Below the pieces are notes generated by a model, which was not told the DNA's origin, did no database searches, and saw only the letters and a program-made list of their open reading frames with translations. A program made the translations under genes and the position numbers. Of a DNA stretch of 64,000 bases, positions 8,999 through 18,007 are shown piece after piece. Positions within the stretch are counted from its first letter, which is position 1. Each line of letters opens with the position of its first letter. Source of the DNA: Faecalibacter bovis (GTDB lineage Bacteria > Bacteroidota > Bacteroidia > Flavobacteriales > Weeksellaceae); NCBI RefSeq assembly GCF_017948305.1, contig NZ_CP072842.1, forward strand, positions 846,001 through 910,000, in the 5' to 3' direction.

Positions 8999-9046
8999 GG
9001 GAATGAATTAAATGATTCACTATCGTTCACTAATTCGTTCTATTCC
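8999..9046. repeat. Imperfect hairpin with an internal direct repeat
   Basis: GGAATGAATTA on the left pairs with TAATTC plus an interrupted ATTCC on the right. The loop region contains TTCACTA twice (around 9016 and 9026). The role is unknown. Confidence 0.4.
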
Positions 9047-9144
9047 TACACTCAATTTATTTTCTTCACGTCATAGATTTATAGGCCATTTTATGATCTA
9101 ATAAGTTATTCAAAAATAAGCGAAAGCAAATTGAATTGAAGAAT

Positions 9145-9738
9145 CTATCTATAATACAAACGATAATTAATCGCGTGATTTTTTAAAGAATTTTGTTCCA
9201 ATAATTGTTCGTTTACACCATAAAACAAAGTGGAAGTTGATTTAGTTTCAATCAAATCGAAATACCCATTTCCTTCTGGACAAAACGGATTTTCGTAATG
9301 CGTTTCATATCCAATCAAGAAGTTTTGAACTTGTTTTAGATTTATTTTCAAATGAACTGGAAAGATATATTTTCCTGCATAATCTTTATTCACTTCAAAC
9401 CATTTATCATCAATCAAACTCATATTAAAATTCTTATTTTCTAGAATAATTGGTTTGAAATAATAGTATTCGTTGCAATAATTTTTCTTCTTGATTTTGG
9501 ATTCGAATAGAATTTCAATTGCGACAATTTCAATTTCATCTTCATCAGGCAAATGCAATGTAGAAAACACTTTAATTCCATACGTTGTATGATCCGTTAA
9601 TCGAATAACCTTTTCATATTTTGGTCTAAATTGCTTGTATTTAGAATAATCCATCAACTGAAATTCATTCAGGTTAATGGTATCATTGGTTTGTGCAAAT
9701 GTGAATATTGAAAGTAAAAATAAAATTAGAAACCTCAT
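9145..9738 (-). CDS. Secreted protein of unknown function
   Basis: This 197-residue protein begins with a clear signal peptide (MRFLILFLLSIFTFAQ) and contains no lipobox cysteine, so it is probably periplasmic. The mature part has alternating hydrophobic beta segments (EDEIEIVAIEILFESKI, YYFKPIILENKNFNM) and two cysteines about 80 residues apart. I do not recognise a family. The ATG directly abuts the stop codon of the small upstream gene, so the two are very likely co-transcribed. No terminator is seen on its 3' side. Confidence 0.7.
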   Translation of the reverse strand: MRFLILFLLSIFTFAQTNDTINLNEFQLMDYSKYKQFRPKYEKVIRLTDHTTYGIKVFSTLHLPDEDEIEIVAIEILFESKIKKKNYCNEYYYFKPIILENKNFNMSLIDDKWFEVNKDYAGKYIFPVHLKINLKQVQNFLIGYETHYENPFCPEGNGYFDLIETKSTSTLFYGVNEQLLEQNSLKNHAINYRLYYR

Positions 9739-9927
9739 CTAATATTTATTTTTCAACAGTTCTTTAATTTCTCTAATTTCTTCTAACAACTGATTATTTT
9801 GTCGTTCTAAATCTTCTATTTTTTCTGAATTTTTAAAAATTTTATCATAACGTTTTATGAATAATCTAAAGATTAAAACAAATACAATCAGAATGATAAT
9901 TCCACCAATATTTTCTATAATTCCCAT
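9739..9927 (-). CDS. Small single-pass membrane protein with coiled coil
   Basis: This 62-residue protein has a hydrophobic segment at residues 7-26 (GGIIILIVFVLIFRLFI) followed by a basic stretch and a heptad-like helix (IEDLERQNNQLLEEIREIKELL) at 37-58. This is the layout of small membrane-anchored coiled-coil proteins. No function can be given. Its TAG stop immediately precedes the ATG of the secreted protein downstream, which supports a real coupled gene pair. Confidence 0.65.
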   Translation of the reverse strand: MGIIENIGGIIILIVFVLIFRLFIKRYDKIFKNSEKIEDLERQNNQLLEEIREIKELLKNKY

Positions 9928-9993
9928 ACTATCAAAATTAATTGTTTTTTAGATTTTTGAACAAACTTTAAATTAATATTACTATAATTTCAT

Positions 9994-10023
9994 AAAAAAA
10001 TCCCAAATCAAATGATTCGGGAT
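9994..10023 (-). terminator. Terminator of the Cys/Met enzyme gene
   Basis: A stem (ATCCC.AATCA / TGATT.GGGAT) is followed on the minus strand by a run of seven T. The loop core AATCAAATGATT is shared with the terminator at 37976-38007. Confidence 0.85.
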
Positions 10024-10047
10024 TGAAGAAAAATTGTAATTAATCGA

Positions 10048-11199
10048 TTAGATTAAATTTAAAACTTGTTCTAAATCTGCTAATAAATCGTCGATGTCTT
10101 CGATACCAACAGATAAACGAATTAAGTCATCTGTAATACCAATTTCAGCACGTTTTTCAGCTGGAATAGACGCGTGAGTCATTGTAGCTGGGTGATTCGC
10201 TAAAGACTCAACTCCACCTAAAGATTCAGCTAACGTGAAAACTTTTAAGTTTTCTAATAATTTGAAAGCATCTTCTTTTTTACCAGAAGTTAACGTAAAT
10301 GTTACCATTCCACCGAAATCTTTCATTTGCTTTTTCGCAATTTCGTGTTGTGGATGATTCTCTAAACCTGGGTAATATGTGTGAGCAACTTTTGGATGCG
10401 CTTCTAAGAAACGAGCTACCTTCATTCCATTAGAACAGTGACGATCCATACGAACTGCTAACGTTTTGATTCCACGTAAAACTAAGTACGAATCTTGTGG
10501 TCCTAAAATTCCACCAGTTGCAAATAAATTGAAGTGAACATCAGTCGCTAATTGATCAGAATTAACGATAATAGCTCCAGCAACTAAATCCGAGTGACCT
10601 CCTAAATATTTAGTAGCCGAGTGCATCACGATATCCGCTCCTAATTCGATCGGACGTTGTAAATATGGAGAAGCAAATGTGTTATCAACCGCAACTAAAA
10701 CGTCTGCTTTTTTTGCTTTCGCTGCATCGTTGATTGCTTTAATATCAACAACCTTCATTAATGGATTTGTTGGTGTTTCAATCCAAACCATTTTTGTATT
10801 ATCGTTAATTAAAGCTACTGTAGCATCCACATCTGTCATATCTACGAAATGGAATTTTAATCCGAATTTCTCATAAACACGTGTAAATAAACGGTAAGAT
10901 CCTCCGTATAAATCATCCATTGCGATGATTTCATCACCAGGTTTGAATAATTTTAAAACACCATCGATTGCTGCTAAACCAGAACCAAATGCAAAACCTG
11001 CAACTCCACCTTCGATTGATGCTAAAGCATTTTCTAAAGCTGAACGCGTAGGATTTGCTCCACGAGAATATTCGTATCCTTTGTAGTCTCCAGGAGAACG
11101 TTGTGCAAATGTTGATGTTTGGTAAATTGGAGTCATAACCGCTCCTGTAGATGGATCATGGTGTTGACCACCGTGTATAGCTTTTGTATTGAATTTCAT
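10048..11199 (-). CDS. Trans-sulfuration PLP enzyme (cystathionine gamma-synthase or -lyase)
   Basis: This 383-residue protein belongs to the Cys/Met metabolism PLP-dependent family. The cofactor lysine lies in SATKYLGGHSD, and DDLYGGSYRLF, ETPTNPLMKV and VDNTFASPYLQRP are the other active-site segments. Such enzymes move sulfur between cysteine and homocysteine. Synthase (MetB), gamma-lyase and related activities are hard to separate by sequence, so no symbol is given. The ATG at 11199 (MKFNTKAIHGGQ) is chosen over one 24 bases upstream because the family begins there. A TATATTTG -7 element (complement of 11221-11228) supports this. It is monocistronic with its own terminator. Confidence 0.9.
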   Translation of the reverse strand: MKFNTKAIHGGQHHDPSTGAVMTPIYQTSTFAQRSPGDYKGYEYSRGANPTRSALENALASIEGGVAGFAFGSGLAAIDGVLKLFKPGDEIIAMDDLYGGSYRLFTRVYEKFGLKFHFVDMTDVDATVALINDNTKMVWIETPTNPLMKVVDIKAINDAAKAKKADVLVAVDNTFASPYLQRPIELGADIVMHSATKYLGGHSDLVAGAIIVNSDQLATDVHFNLFATGGILGPQDSYLVLRGIKTLAVRMDRHCSNGMKVARFLEAHPKVAHTYYPGLENHPQHEIAKKQMKDFGGMVTFTLTSGKKEDAFKLLENLKVFTLAESLGGVESLANHPATMTHASIPAEKRAEIGITDDLIRLSVGIEDIDDLLADLEQVLNLI

Positions 11200-11220
11200 G
11201 TTGTATTCTTTAAAGTATAG

Positions 11221-11228
11221 CAAATATA
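11221..11228 (-). promoter_or_regulatory. -7 promoter element of the Cys/Met enzyme gene
   Basis: The minus strand reads TATATTTG, 21 nt before the chosen ATG, identical to the -7 boxes of both tRNA genes. No obvious -33 TTG is seen at the usual distance. Confidence 0.5.
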
Positions 11229-11283
11229 TGGAGTTTTATTTATTCTAAGTTTTAATGTTTTGTTAGAAATTTTTGATGTGATT

Positions 11284-11790
11284 TTATAGATTATCAATTA
11301 TTAATTTATAAAACTTGATAGTTGCTTCAAGTGATCCAATTTTATCTTTGAGTTGTAAAGAATATTCAGCATTTAAATGTTGAATATTTCTTTCTTTGAT
11401 AGCATATATGTTTGGCTCGAATGAGTTTTCTTTTGCTATAGATTCTAATCCTGAATTTAAAGTTGACTGTAAAAGAAATTCCTCATAATTAGTATCATCT
11501 GATTTTACAATCAACATATTTTTCTTACCTAAAAATAAATTTATAAAATGATTTCTTGAAGTTATTTCAAAATCAGGAATATATTTTTGATTTAAAGCAG
11601 TTTTAATTTCACAAATATTATGGTTACCCAGTTCAAATTTCACCTGAATTTCATATCCTTTGTAAGGAATTTTTAACCTATAAATTGAAATCCGAACATA
11701 TCTTCCGACAATACCTGAAACTTTTATATCTTGATGTGACAGTTCAGCTTCAAATTTCTTCGCTAAATCCTTTAATTTTTCATTTATCAT
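11284..11790 (-). CDS. Hypothetical protein
   Basis: This 168-residue protein has no signal peptide or membrane segment and looks cytoplasmic. It has an N-terminal helix, a central beta-rich part (YVRISIYRLKIPYKGYEIQVKF) and a C-terminal helix ending in SLEATIKFYKLIID. I do not recognise the family. It follows recO by 16 bases on the same strand, so it may sit at the end of the porZ-recO transcript. Base composition resembles its neighbours. Confidence 0.6.
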   Translation of the reverse strand: MINEKLKDLAKKFEAELSHQDIKVSGIVGRYVRISIYRLKIPYKGYEIQVKFELGNHNICEIKTALNQKYIPDFEITSRNHFINLFLGKKNMLIVKSDDTNYEEFLLQSTLNSGLESIAKENSFEPNIYAIKERNIQHLNAEYSLQLKDKIGSLEATIKFYKLIIDNL

Positions 11791-11806
11791 AGTGTTAATT
11801 AATTTA

Positions 11807-12529
11807 TCAACTAAACAATTCGTGTAAAACTTGTAATGAATTCGGTTTCTTAAAATTGTTGGTATGTATTTGATAATACTTCACCAAAATTTCTAGCAAT
11901 AAACCACGCTGTTGTTGATTGAAATGATTCTTCGTTGTTAAATCGAAAGGCGTATTTAAAAGTTTTTTAAATAATTCAGTTTCGATCGAATTCAACATAT
12001 TGATTGAAGAATTACTTTCGGTAAAAAAGCCATTTTCTAAATCAAAATAAATTGCTTTTTCGTTGTCATCATTTGGATAAAATCCTAAAAAATGCGTCAA
12101 ATTCATTAAAAAAACTAAATGGAAATCTGCAAAATCTTCTTTCTTTTCATCAAATAAAATCAAACTTTGTTTGATGAATTGATACAAATCGTTGTTATGT
12201 TCTTCCGCTTTTAAAATCAGATTTAAAAGTTCAGCCAAGAAGAAAACTATGGCTGATTTCACCGGATGGAAATGCAACGATTCATAGTAATAAGCCGCTT
12301 GCGCAGATTTCAAAAATACCAATTGTTGTTCGTTCGATTTTGGAGAATACGCAATATCAATTTCATTTAATGGAAAATATAGCGCTGTATTGCGTTTCTT
12401 TTTAGAAAAAACACCTTTGGCTATAAAAGATTTCAAGCCTAATTGTTCGGTATAACAACGAACAATTAAGCTTGTATCTCCATATTTTAAACTTGATAAA
12501 ACAATTGCTTTTGTTTCGATCACTTTCAT
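11807..12529 (-). CDS. recO: DNA repair protein RecO
   Basis: This 240-residue protein has the RecO layout. An N-terminal OB fold comes first (residues 1-80, KAIVLSSLKYGDTSLIVRCYTEQLGLKSFIAKGV), then a helical domain (SAIVFFLAELLNLILK and HLVFLMNLTHFLGFYP). RecO binds single-stranded DNA and, with RecR, loads RecA onto SSB-coated gaps. Only one cysteine is seen, so the zinc site of some RecO proteins is absent. Its ATG overlaps the stop of porZ by one base, so the two genes are translationally coupled, an arrangement I associate with Bacteroidota. Confidence 0.93.
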   Translation of the reverse strand: MKVIETKAIVLSSLKYGDTSLIVRCYTEQLGLKSFIAKGVFSKKKRNTALYFPLNEIDIAYSPKSNEQQLVFLKSAQAAYYYESLHFHPVKSAIVFFLAELLNLILKAEEHNNDLYQFIKQSLILFDEKKEDFADFHLVFLMNLTHFLGFYPNDDNEKAIYFDLENGFFTESNSSINMLNSIETELFKKLLNTPFDLTTKNHFNQQQRGLLLEILVKYYQIHTNNFKKPNSLQVLHELFS

Positions 12530-14838
12530 TATCTCACTACTGCGATTTTAATAGTTTTTGTTTGTGTTCCGTCTGCATTTGTCATCAAAACAATATAAAC
12601 TCCAGATGCAACATCAATTCCTTTACTATTTTTTGTATTCCACTCTACAATTCCACCATTTGCTTTGGCTTCGTACAATAAATTTCCTGTAATATCAGTA
12701 ATTTTCACAGATGCTCTATTCGGAATATTTTTAATAATTACATTTCCTTTAAAACCAGGACGAACTGGATTTGGATATGCAATTACTTGATTAAAACTAT
12801 CTCCTACATCTTGTACATCACCGTTAAAAACTACAACACCTTTTTCTGTTGCAAAATAAACTTTTCCGTTTGAATCATCAATTTCAATATCATAAACTGT
12901 ATCAGATGGTAAAGCTGAATTTTTTGAAGTGAAATTATAAATTGTTTGTTCCCCATTATCCGATACATAGTAAACACCTGCTGCATTTGTCGCAATCCAT
13001 TTTCTGTTTGCTTTATCTACTTTTATATCATTGATACGCGTAGAAGTTAACAAAGCTTCAGGAATACCATCTTGTATAATAACAACAGGTTCAGTTCTGT
13101 AATTGCCAGATTCAATAGAAGAATCCGCATTATTTAAAACCGTTAAACCTAATAAAGTTCCAATCCAAGCATTATTATTTTGATCAATTGCAACTGTTAA
13201 AACTGCATCTTCATATAAATTAGCGTTTGATTTTGTAAGCGTAACAACTTCAGTCATATTCTTATCCAAAACAGTTAATCCACCTGTTCTGGCATTTGGG
13301 AACCAAATATAATTAGATGATATTTCTGGCGATAAAGCTGTAGAAGGTCTATTTTTATTAGATCTTACACGTCGCCAAGATTGACCTTTTCTTTGATAAT
13401 AATGGTTAGTTTCCCAACCAGAAGGTTCATCTAAAAAAGAACTACTTACATATAAATCTCCGTCTTTATCAAAAGAACCACCGCCCATACGATATGACCA
13501 AACAAAAGGTGATGTGATGTGATTAAAATCAAAAGTTTCACCATTTTGATTGAATTCGAAAATACCGATTCTTGTTTGACTTCCCCATTGAGGAACTTCG
13601 GCAAATGGAATTGCGACAAAATTATTGTCATCTTTTGGATTGACTGATATTTTAATAAAATCTTTTGCGTTTAATAATTCTGAACTTTTAAAATGGTTCC
13701 ATTTAAATTTATCAAAATAATAAAAACCATCTCCATTAAACGTTGGTTCATTAAAATCACTCATTCCACCTGGAGCGATCCATACTTTTTGTTTGCTAAC
13801 CGCTAATGAGTAAGATAAATTATTATAAGGACCATCTGGCTTATAACCTTCTGCGTTTTCTAAGTATGATAAATCAAAATCAATTAAACCAAAATTTGTA
13901 GTTCCTCCGAAGTATTTATTATTGTAAAAAATTCCTGTATTTAATGGCATTTTTTGCATCTGAACACCTCCTTCTGTTGTTTGATAAAAATCTTCTGAAT
14001 GTGTAACTACACTCTGATTTGTATTCATAAAACTTACTTGTGAAGACTGAGCAATTGCTAAAATATTTTGATTCGATTTTAAATCTTTGATATTAGAAAA
14101 AGCTTGAACTTGAGAAAATTGTGTATCTGAATTTAATTTATACAACATTGAATTTGAAGCAAAATACATCTGATTATTAAATAACTCCATGTATTTTACA
14201 CCACCCAAGGATTGAGTTCCTGCTACTTGTTGCCAAGCATAAAAATTAGGAAAGTTTGTTCCGTTTACAAGTTGATACGAGAAAATTCCGTTATCTGTAG
14301 CCGAGAACACACGATCGTTAAAAATTACAGATTCGTTTACCGCAATGTAATTTCCGTTATTATAGAAAAATGTAGTTTCTAAAAACTCGCGATCAGATAA
14401 ACTATACGAAGCTATACCGAATCCGCCCGAAATAATCGCTACATCGCCTTGAATAAAAATGTGATTGATTTTTTTAACGCCAGAAAAACTATTCCAAGGA
14501 ATATCCAAAACAATTTGTGATTCGCCATCGATTAATAAATCAATCGAACCATTATCGTAACCAATGATTAATGTATTGGTTGCTGCATCGTAATTCATTG
14601 CAGAAATACCAACATTACTTAATACATTCGTCTTGTTATATTTAACCCATTCTCTTTCTGGGTTTGAAGGATCGAAAAGGAAAATTCCGTTTTCGGTTGC
14701 ACAATATAAAATACCTTGAACTTCTTCTATGTATTTTACATTTGAATAAGAGAATAAATCAGACCATCTTCCATTTGTATTTTGCCCGAATAGAGAAAAT
14801 AATGGAAAACATAATATTAGTAAAAGGTACTTCTTCAT
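12529..14838 (-). CDS. porZ: Type IX secretion accessory protein PorZ (beta-propeller with C-terminal sorting domain)
   Basis: This 769-residue protein has a signal peptide (MKKYLLLILCFPLFSLFGQ) and then two stretches of beta-propeller repeats of the two-component-regulator-propeller type (for example NAWIGTLLGLTVLNN, RKWIATNAAGVYYVSDNG). It ends in a T9SS type A sorting domain (about 685-769: VIAYPNPVRPGFKGNVIIKN, ITDITGNLLYEAKA, then GIDVASGVYIVLM). PorZ is a surface component that delivers anionic lipopolysaccharide to the attachment complex which modifies secreted cargo. Linkage to recO supports this identity over a generic propeller protein. ATG 14838 gives a better signal peptide than the one three codons upstream. 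CAAAAATA at 14845-14852 reads as a -7 box. Confidence 0.88.
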   Translation of the reverse strand: MKKYLLLILCFPLFSLFGQNTNGRWSDLFSYSNVKYIEEVQGILYCATENGIFLFDPSNPEREWVKYNKTNVLSNVGISAMNYDAATNTLIIGYDNGSIDLLIDGESQIVLDIPWNSFSGVKKINHIFIQGDVAIISGGFGIASYSLSDREFLETTFFYNNGNYIAVNESVIFNDRVFSATDNGIFSYQLVNGTNFPNFYAWQQVAGTQSLGGVKYMELFNNQMYFASNSMLYKLNSDTQFSQVQAFSNIKDLKSNQNILAIAQSSQVSFMNTNQSVVTHSEDFYQTTEGGVQMQKMPLNTGIFYNNKYFGGTTNFGLIDFDLSYLENAEGYKPDGPYNNLSYSLAVSKQKVWIAPGGMSDFNEPTFNGDGFYYFDKFKWNHFKSSELLNAKDFIKISVNPKDDNNFVAIPFAEVPQWGSQTRIGIFEFNQNGETFDFNHITSPFVWSYRMGGGSFDKDGDLYVSSSFLDEPSGWETNHYYQRKGQSWRRVRSNKNRPSTALSPEISSNYIWFPNARTGGLTVLDKNMTEVVTLTKSNANLYEDAVLTVAIDQNNNAWIGTLLGLTVLNNADSSIESGNYRTEPVVIIQDGIPEALLTSTRINDIKVDKANRKWIATNAAGVYYVSDNGEQTIYNFTSKNSALPSDTVYDIEIDDSNGKVYFATEKGVVVFNGDVQDVGDSFNQVIAYPNPVRPGFKGNVIIKNIPNRASVKITDITGNLLYEAKANGGIVEWNTKNSKGIDVASGVYIVLMTNADGTQTKTIKIAVVR

Positions 14839-14893
14839 AATCAACAAAAATACTGTTATTTATAACAATATTTTTATTGAAAAATTGTAATTC

Positions 14894-15991
14894 TCATCGA
14901 GAAAGCTCAAAATACTTACCAGGCAATGGTCGAAGAATATTCTTGAGCTCTAAATCTAACAAAACGGGCATCAATTCATAAGTCAATAAATCTAAACTTA
15001 TTGACAATGCATCGATGTGGGTTTTACCATTTTGAACTAAGAAATCAACAATTTTTTGTTCCTCTTCCGACAATTCGATAAACATTTCTAGCTGGTTAGA
15101 TTTTTTAGGATTATCGCTAAGATTAAGATGATATTCTAAGTCTTTAGATGATTCTATCAAATACGCTTGGTGTGATTTAATCATATAATTACAACCTTTA
15201 CTTAACATATCAGTTGATTTGCCGGGTAAAGCAAAAACATCACGATTATAATCATTTGCAAATTTAGCAGTGACTAAACTTCCGCCATGCGAACCAGATT
15301 CTACCATAATTGTTACATCTGAAAGACCTGCTATAATCCTATTTCGTTGCAGAAAATATTTGGGAGAAACTCCTTTTATTGAAGATTGTTCTGATATCCA
15401 ACCACCATTTTCTAACATTTCTATCGCCACATTTTTGTGTTGTGGAGGATAAATATTATTGAGATGATGAGCTAAAACAGCCCATGTTGGTATGTTAAAT
15501 TTTAAAGCTTGTATATGAGAATATATATCACATCCGTACGCTAAACCACTTACAATTGTTACATCAAAATCTTTAATCCCGTCAATTAATTCCTCAATAA
15601 ACAGTTTACCGTAATTAGTCATTTTTCGTGTACCAACTATTGCAATTTTCTTTGACTTTTCGAATGTTAAATTTCCTTTTGTAAATAATACAATTGGCGC
15701 ATCAGGACATTGTTTTAACAAAGAAGGATATTGCTCATCAAAAACGGTTAAAATATTGATATTATTAATTTTACAAAATTCAATTTCGAGATCAGCTAAA
15801 TCTAAAAACTTTTCATTCCCAATATCTTTTACTAATTTAGGCCCAAATCCACTTATATTAAGTAATTCATTTTTAGAAGATTCCCACACAGCTTTAGCGC
15901 TACCAAAGAAATTAACGAGAAAAAATATTCGATTATCTCCAATTCCTTTGATAAATGACAGTGCTAAAATGTATCTTTGCTCAGAATTCAT
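14894..15991 (-). CDS. dprA: DNA-processing protein DprA
   Basis: This 365-residue protein is a full-length DprA/Smf. An N-terminal helix-hairpin-helix region (LLNISGFGPKLVKDIG) is followed by the Rossmann-like DprA domain at about residues 75-285. That domain shows KIAIVGTRKMTNYGK, VTIVSGLAYGCDIYSHIQAL, the QRNRIIAGLSD motif and DVFALPGK. A C-terminal winged helix occupies about 300-365. DprA protects incoming single-stranded DNA during transformation and loads RecA. It is separated from porZ by 55 bases on the same strand. The HU/SPOR gene diverges from it upstream. Confidence 0.94.
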   Translation of the reverse strand: MNSEQRYILALSFIKGIGDNRIFFLVNFFGSAKAVWESSKNELLNISGFGPKLVKDIGNEKFLDLADLEIEFCKINNINILTVFDEQYPSLLKQCPDAPIVLFTKGNLTFEKSKKIAIVGTRKMTNYGKLFIEELIDGIKDFDVTIVSGLAYGCDIYSHIQALKFNIPTWAVLAHHLNNIYPPQHKNVAIEMLENGGWISEQSSIKGVSPKYFLQRNRIIAGLSDVTIMVESGSHGGSLVTAKFANDYNRDVFALPGKSTDMLSKGCNYMIKSHQAYLIESSKDLEYHLNLSDNPKKSNQLEMFIELSEEEQKIVDFLVQNGKTHIDALSISLDLLTYELMPVLLDLELKNILRPLPGKYFELSR

Positions 15992-16076
15992 TCTTTAAAT
16001 TAACTATTTAGATTCAAGACACACATTTTTAATTATTTATCTTATTAAATCAAAAAAAAATGTTAAATTCGTTGTT

Positions 16077-17297
16077 ATGAGGTTAGAGAACTATATTAAT
16101 CAGCTTATGTTTCAGCACGATTGTGTAATCGTTCCGAAATTTGGTGCGTTTGTTTCGCACCCTACAAGTGCAACTATTATCCAAGAGGAACAAACTATTA
16201 TTCCTCCACATAATGCAGTTTCTTTTAATTCATCCTTAACAACAAGCGATGGACTTCTTGAAAAAAAGTACGCTTTAGAAGAAAATATTAGTATAGAAAA
16301 TGCTTCTTCACAAATTGAAGAAGATGTAAACGATTGGAATTATCGTTTAAACAACGGAGAAACAATTGTTTTAGAAAATATAGGAACGTTAAACAATGAT
16401 GCTGATGGAGTTTTAAATTTTAAACCTCATACTACCGAAAACTTCTTGGCAGATGCATACGGTTTACGTTCTATCAAACCTAATTTAATCTTAAACAACC
16501 CTGAAGTAGCTGCTGTGTTACCCTCATCAAAAAGAAATTGGTCATCGTTTTTAGCCGTTGCGTCAATTATTCCGATTATCGTTGGTGGATATTTTTATTT
16601 TAATACACCTCAACCGGTACAAAAATTTGTAGATCACCAATGGAGTGGTATTGTTTTACCAGCAATTCAAGAAGCAGCACCCAACTTATTAAACTCTGCA
16701 TCTAAAATTGAAAAAATTGATCAGTTAGAAGATGTTATTCATAATTTACCTACTACAATATCTAATCCTTTAGAATACGTTCAGGCAGGAACTTCTGTTT
16801 CTTTACCAGCTGAAACCGATTCTACTGGACAGAATGTTTTATCACGTTTTGAAATTACAGTTGTAGAGGAAAAACAATTAAATGAAGATGAAAAAGAAGT
16901 TAAAGCAATTATCAGAAACTCTAAAGTTGATGCTAATTCATTAAATTCTAAATCTTCAAACTCTACAACAAAAGATGTTGCAAAAACTACTAAAACAGAA
17001 GATAACAACAATACTGCAGTAAAAGGAAATGATAAAAAATCGGAAGATATTATCCGAATTGAATCTAATCCTAAAAAATTCCAAGTAATCGCTGCTTCTT
17101 TAAGAAGAGCAGATGATGCTGCAAGAATGTTACGTTTCTTAGAAAGTGAAGGTTATAAAAATGCGAATATCGTGTATGTGAAAGGTCGTTTTTATTATGT
17201 AACTTTTGATAGTTTCGATAATATGGAACAAGCTTCTAAGTACTTAAACAACTTGCATAAGCAACGTCCTGATGCATGGATCAGAGAGCATAATTAA
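16077..17297 (+). CDS. HU-CCDC81 and SPOR domain-containing protein
   Basis: This 406-residue protein starts with two HU-CCDC81-type modules (residues 1-60, with LENYINQLMFQHDCVIVPKFGAFVSH, and about 60-125). A single membrane segment follows at about 162-180 (FLAVASIIPIIVGGYFYF). A charged, low-complexity linker leads to a C-terminal SPOR domain (about 335-406: KFQVIAASLRRADDAARMLR, ... GRFYYVTFDSF). SPOR domains bind denuded septal peptidoglycan, so the C-terminus is probably periplasmic and the HU-like part cytoplasmic. The fusion is widespread in Bacteroidota and may link the nucleoid-side machinery to the division site. Its exact role is unknown. Confidence 0.88.
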   Translation: MRLENYINQLMFQHDCVIVPKFGAFVSHPTSATIIQEEQTIIPPHNAVSFNSSLTTSDGLLEKKYALEENISIENASSQIEEDVNDWNYRLNNGETIVLENIGTLNNDADGVLNFKPHTTENFLADAYGLRSIKPNLILNNPEVAAVLPSSKRNWSSFLAVASIIPIIVGGYFYFNTPQPVQKFVDHQWSGIVLPAIQEAAPNLLNSASKIEKIDQLEDVIHNLPTTISNPLEYVQAGTSVSLPAETDSTGQNVLSRFEITVVEEKQLNEDEKEVKAIIRNSKVDANSLNSKSSNSTTKDVAKTTKTEDNNNTAVKGNDKKSEDIIRIESNPKKFQVIAASLRRADDAARMLRFLESEGYKNANIVYVKGRFYYVTFDSFDNMEQASKYLNNLHKQRPDAWIREHN

Positions 17298-17315
17298 TAG
17301 ATTTTACAATCATAT

Positions 17316-17346
17316 AAAAAAGGGTTACTAATTTGTAACCCTTTTT
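17316..17346 (+). terminator. Terminator of HU/SPOR gene
   Basis: A GGGTTAC/GTAACCC stem lies in A- and T-runs with a 6-nt loop. Confidence 0.85.
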
Positions 17347-17446
17347 GTTATTATACAATTCTAATTATCGTTTTTAGTATGAAATTGAACTTTAATTAGT
17401 AAATTTTAAATAGAATATTGAACTTTGTTCTACAATATAAAGGTTT

Positions 17447-17974
17447 ATGGGAAAATCTAAAACAGCAAAAGAATCATTAGCGGTAATGACAAATTTGGTT
17501 CTACCGAATGAAACTAATCAATTAAATAATATGTTTGGTGGAGAACTTTTAGCGCGTATGGATCGTATTTCTGCAATATCTGCAAAGATGCATTCAGGAA
17601 GCTTACAAGTTGTAACAGCAAGTGTAAATCACGTTTCATTTAGTCAACCAATTCCACTTGGAAGTACAGTAAAATTAGAATCGAAAGTGACGCGTGCATT
17701 TAAAACATCGATGGAAGTTTATGTAGATGTATTTGTTTACAATTACGAGCAAGAATGCTACATGAAAACAAATGATGCTATCTATACTTTTGTTGCATTA
17801 GATGAGAATAATAAACCTGTCGAAGTACCAGATTTAGTTCCGGAAACAGAATTAGAAATTGAACGTTTTGATGCCGCATTGCGTAGAAAACAACTTAGTT
17901 TAGTTTTAGCTAAACGCATGAAACCAAGCGAAGCTCACGAATTAAAAGCACTTTTTACTGATAGTGAAAATTAA
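17447..17974 (+). CDS. Acyl-CoA thioesterase, hotdog fold
   Basis: This 175-residue protein is an acyl-CoA hydrolase of the 4HBT/YciA group, with the typical opening LVLPNETNQLNNMFGGELLARMDRISAISAKMH and the strand TASVNHVSFSQPIPLGSTVKLESKV. Such enzymes hydrolyse acyl-CoA to free acid and CoA in the cytoplasm. The FGG and helix residues of the active site are present. It ends in a terminator shared with a second, convergent hotdog thioesterase gene. The precise acyl-chain preference cannot be read from sequence. Confidence 0.9.
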   Translation: MGKSKTAKESLAVMTNLVLPNETNQLNNMFGGELLARMDRISAISAKMHSGSLQVVTASVNHVSFSQPIPLGSTVKLESKVTRAFKTSMEVYVDVFVYNYEQECYMKTNDAIYTFVALDENNKPVEVPDLVPETELEIERFDAALRRKQLSLVLAKRMKPSEAHELKALFTDSEN

Positions 17975-17979
17975 ATAAA

Positions 17980-18003
17980 AAAGCCACTCAATTGAGTGGC
18001 TTT
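17980..18003. terminator. Bidirectional terminator between two thioesterase genes
   Basis: A perfect 24-bp palindrome (AAAGCCACTCAA and its complement) with A- and T-flanks. It is nearly identical to the terminator at 34607-34633. Confidence 0.88.
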
Positions 18004-18007
18004 CATT

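Larger units (their letters stand above)
8825..9144. other. Gene-free interval with repeat-like sequences
   Basis: No frame with gene-like features is present on either strand. The interval holds a CTTGAT...ATCAAG inverted repeat and an imperfect hairpin, both listed separately, and otherwise AT-rich sequence. Confidence 0.6.
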
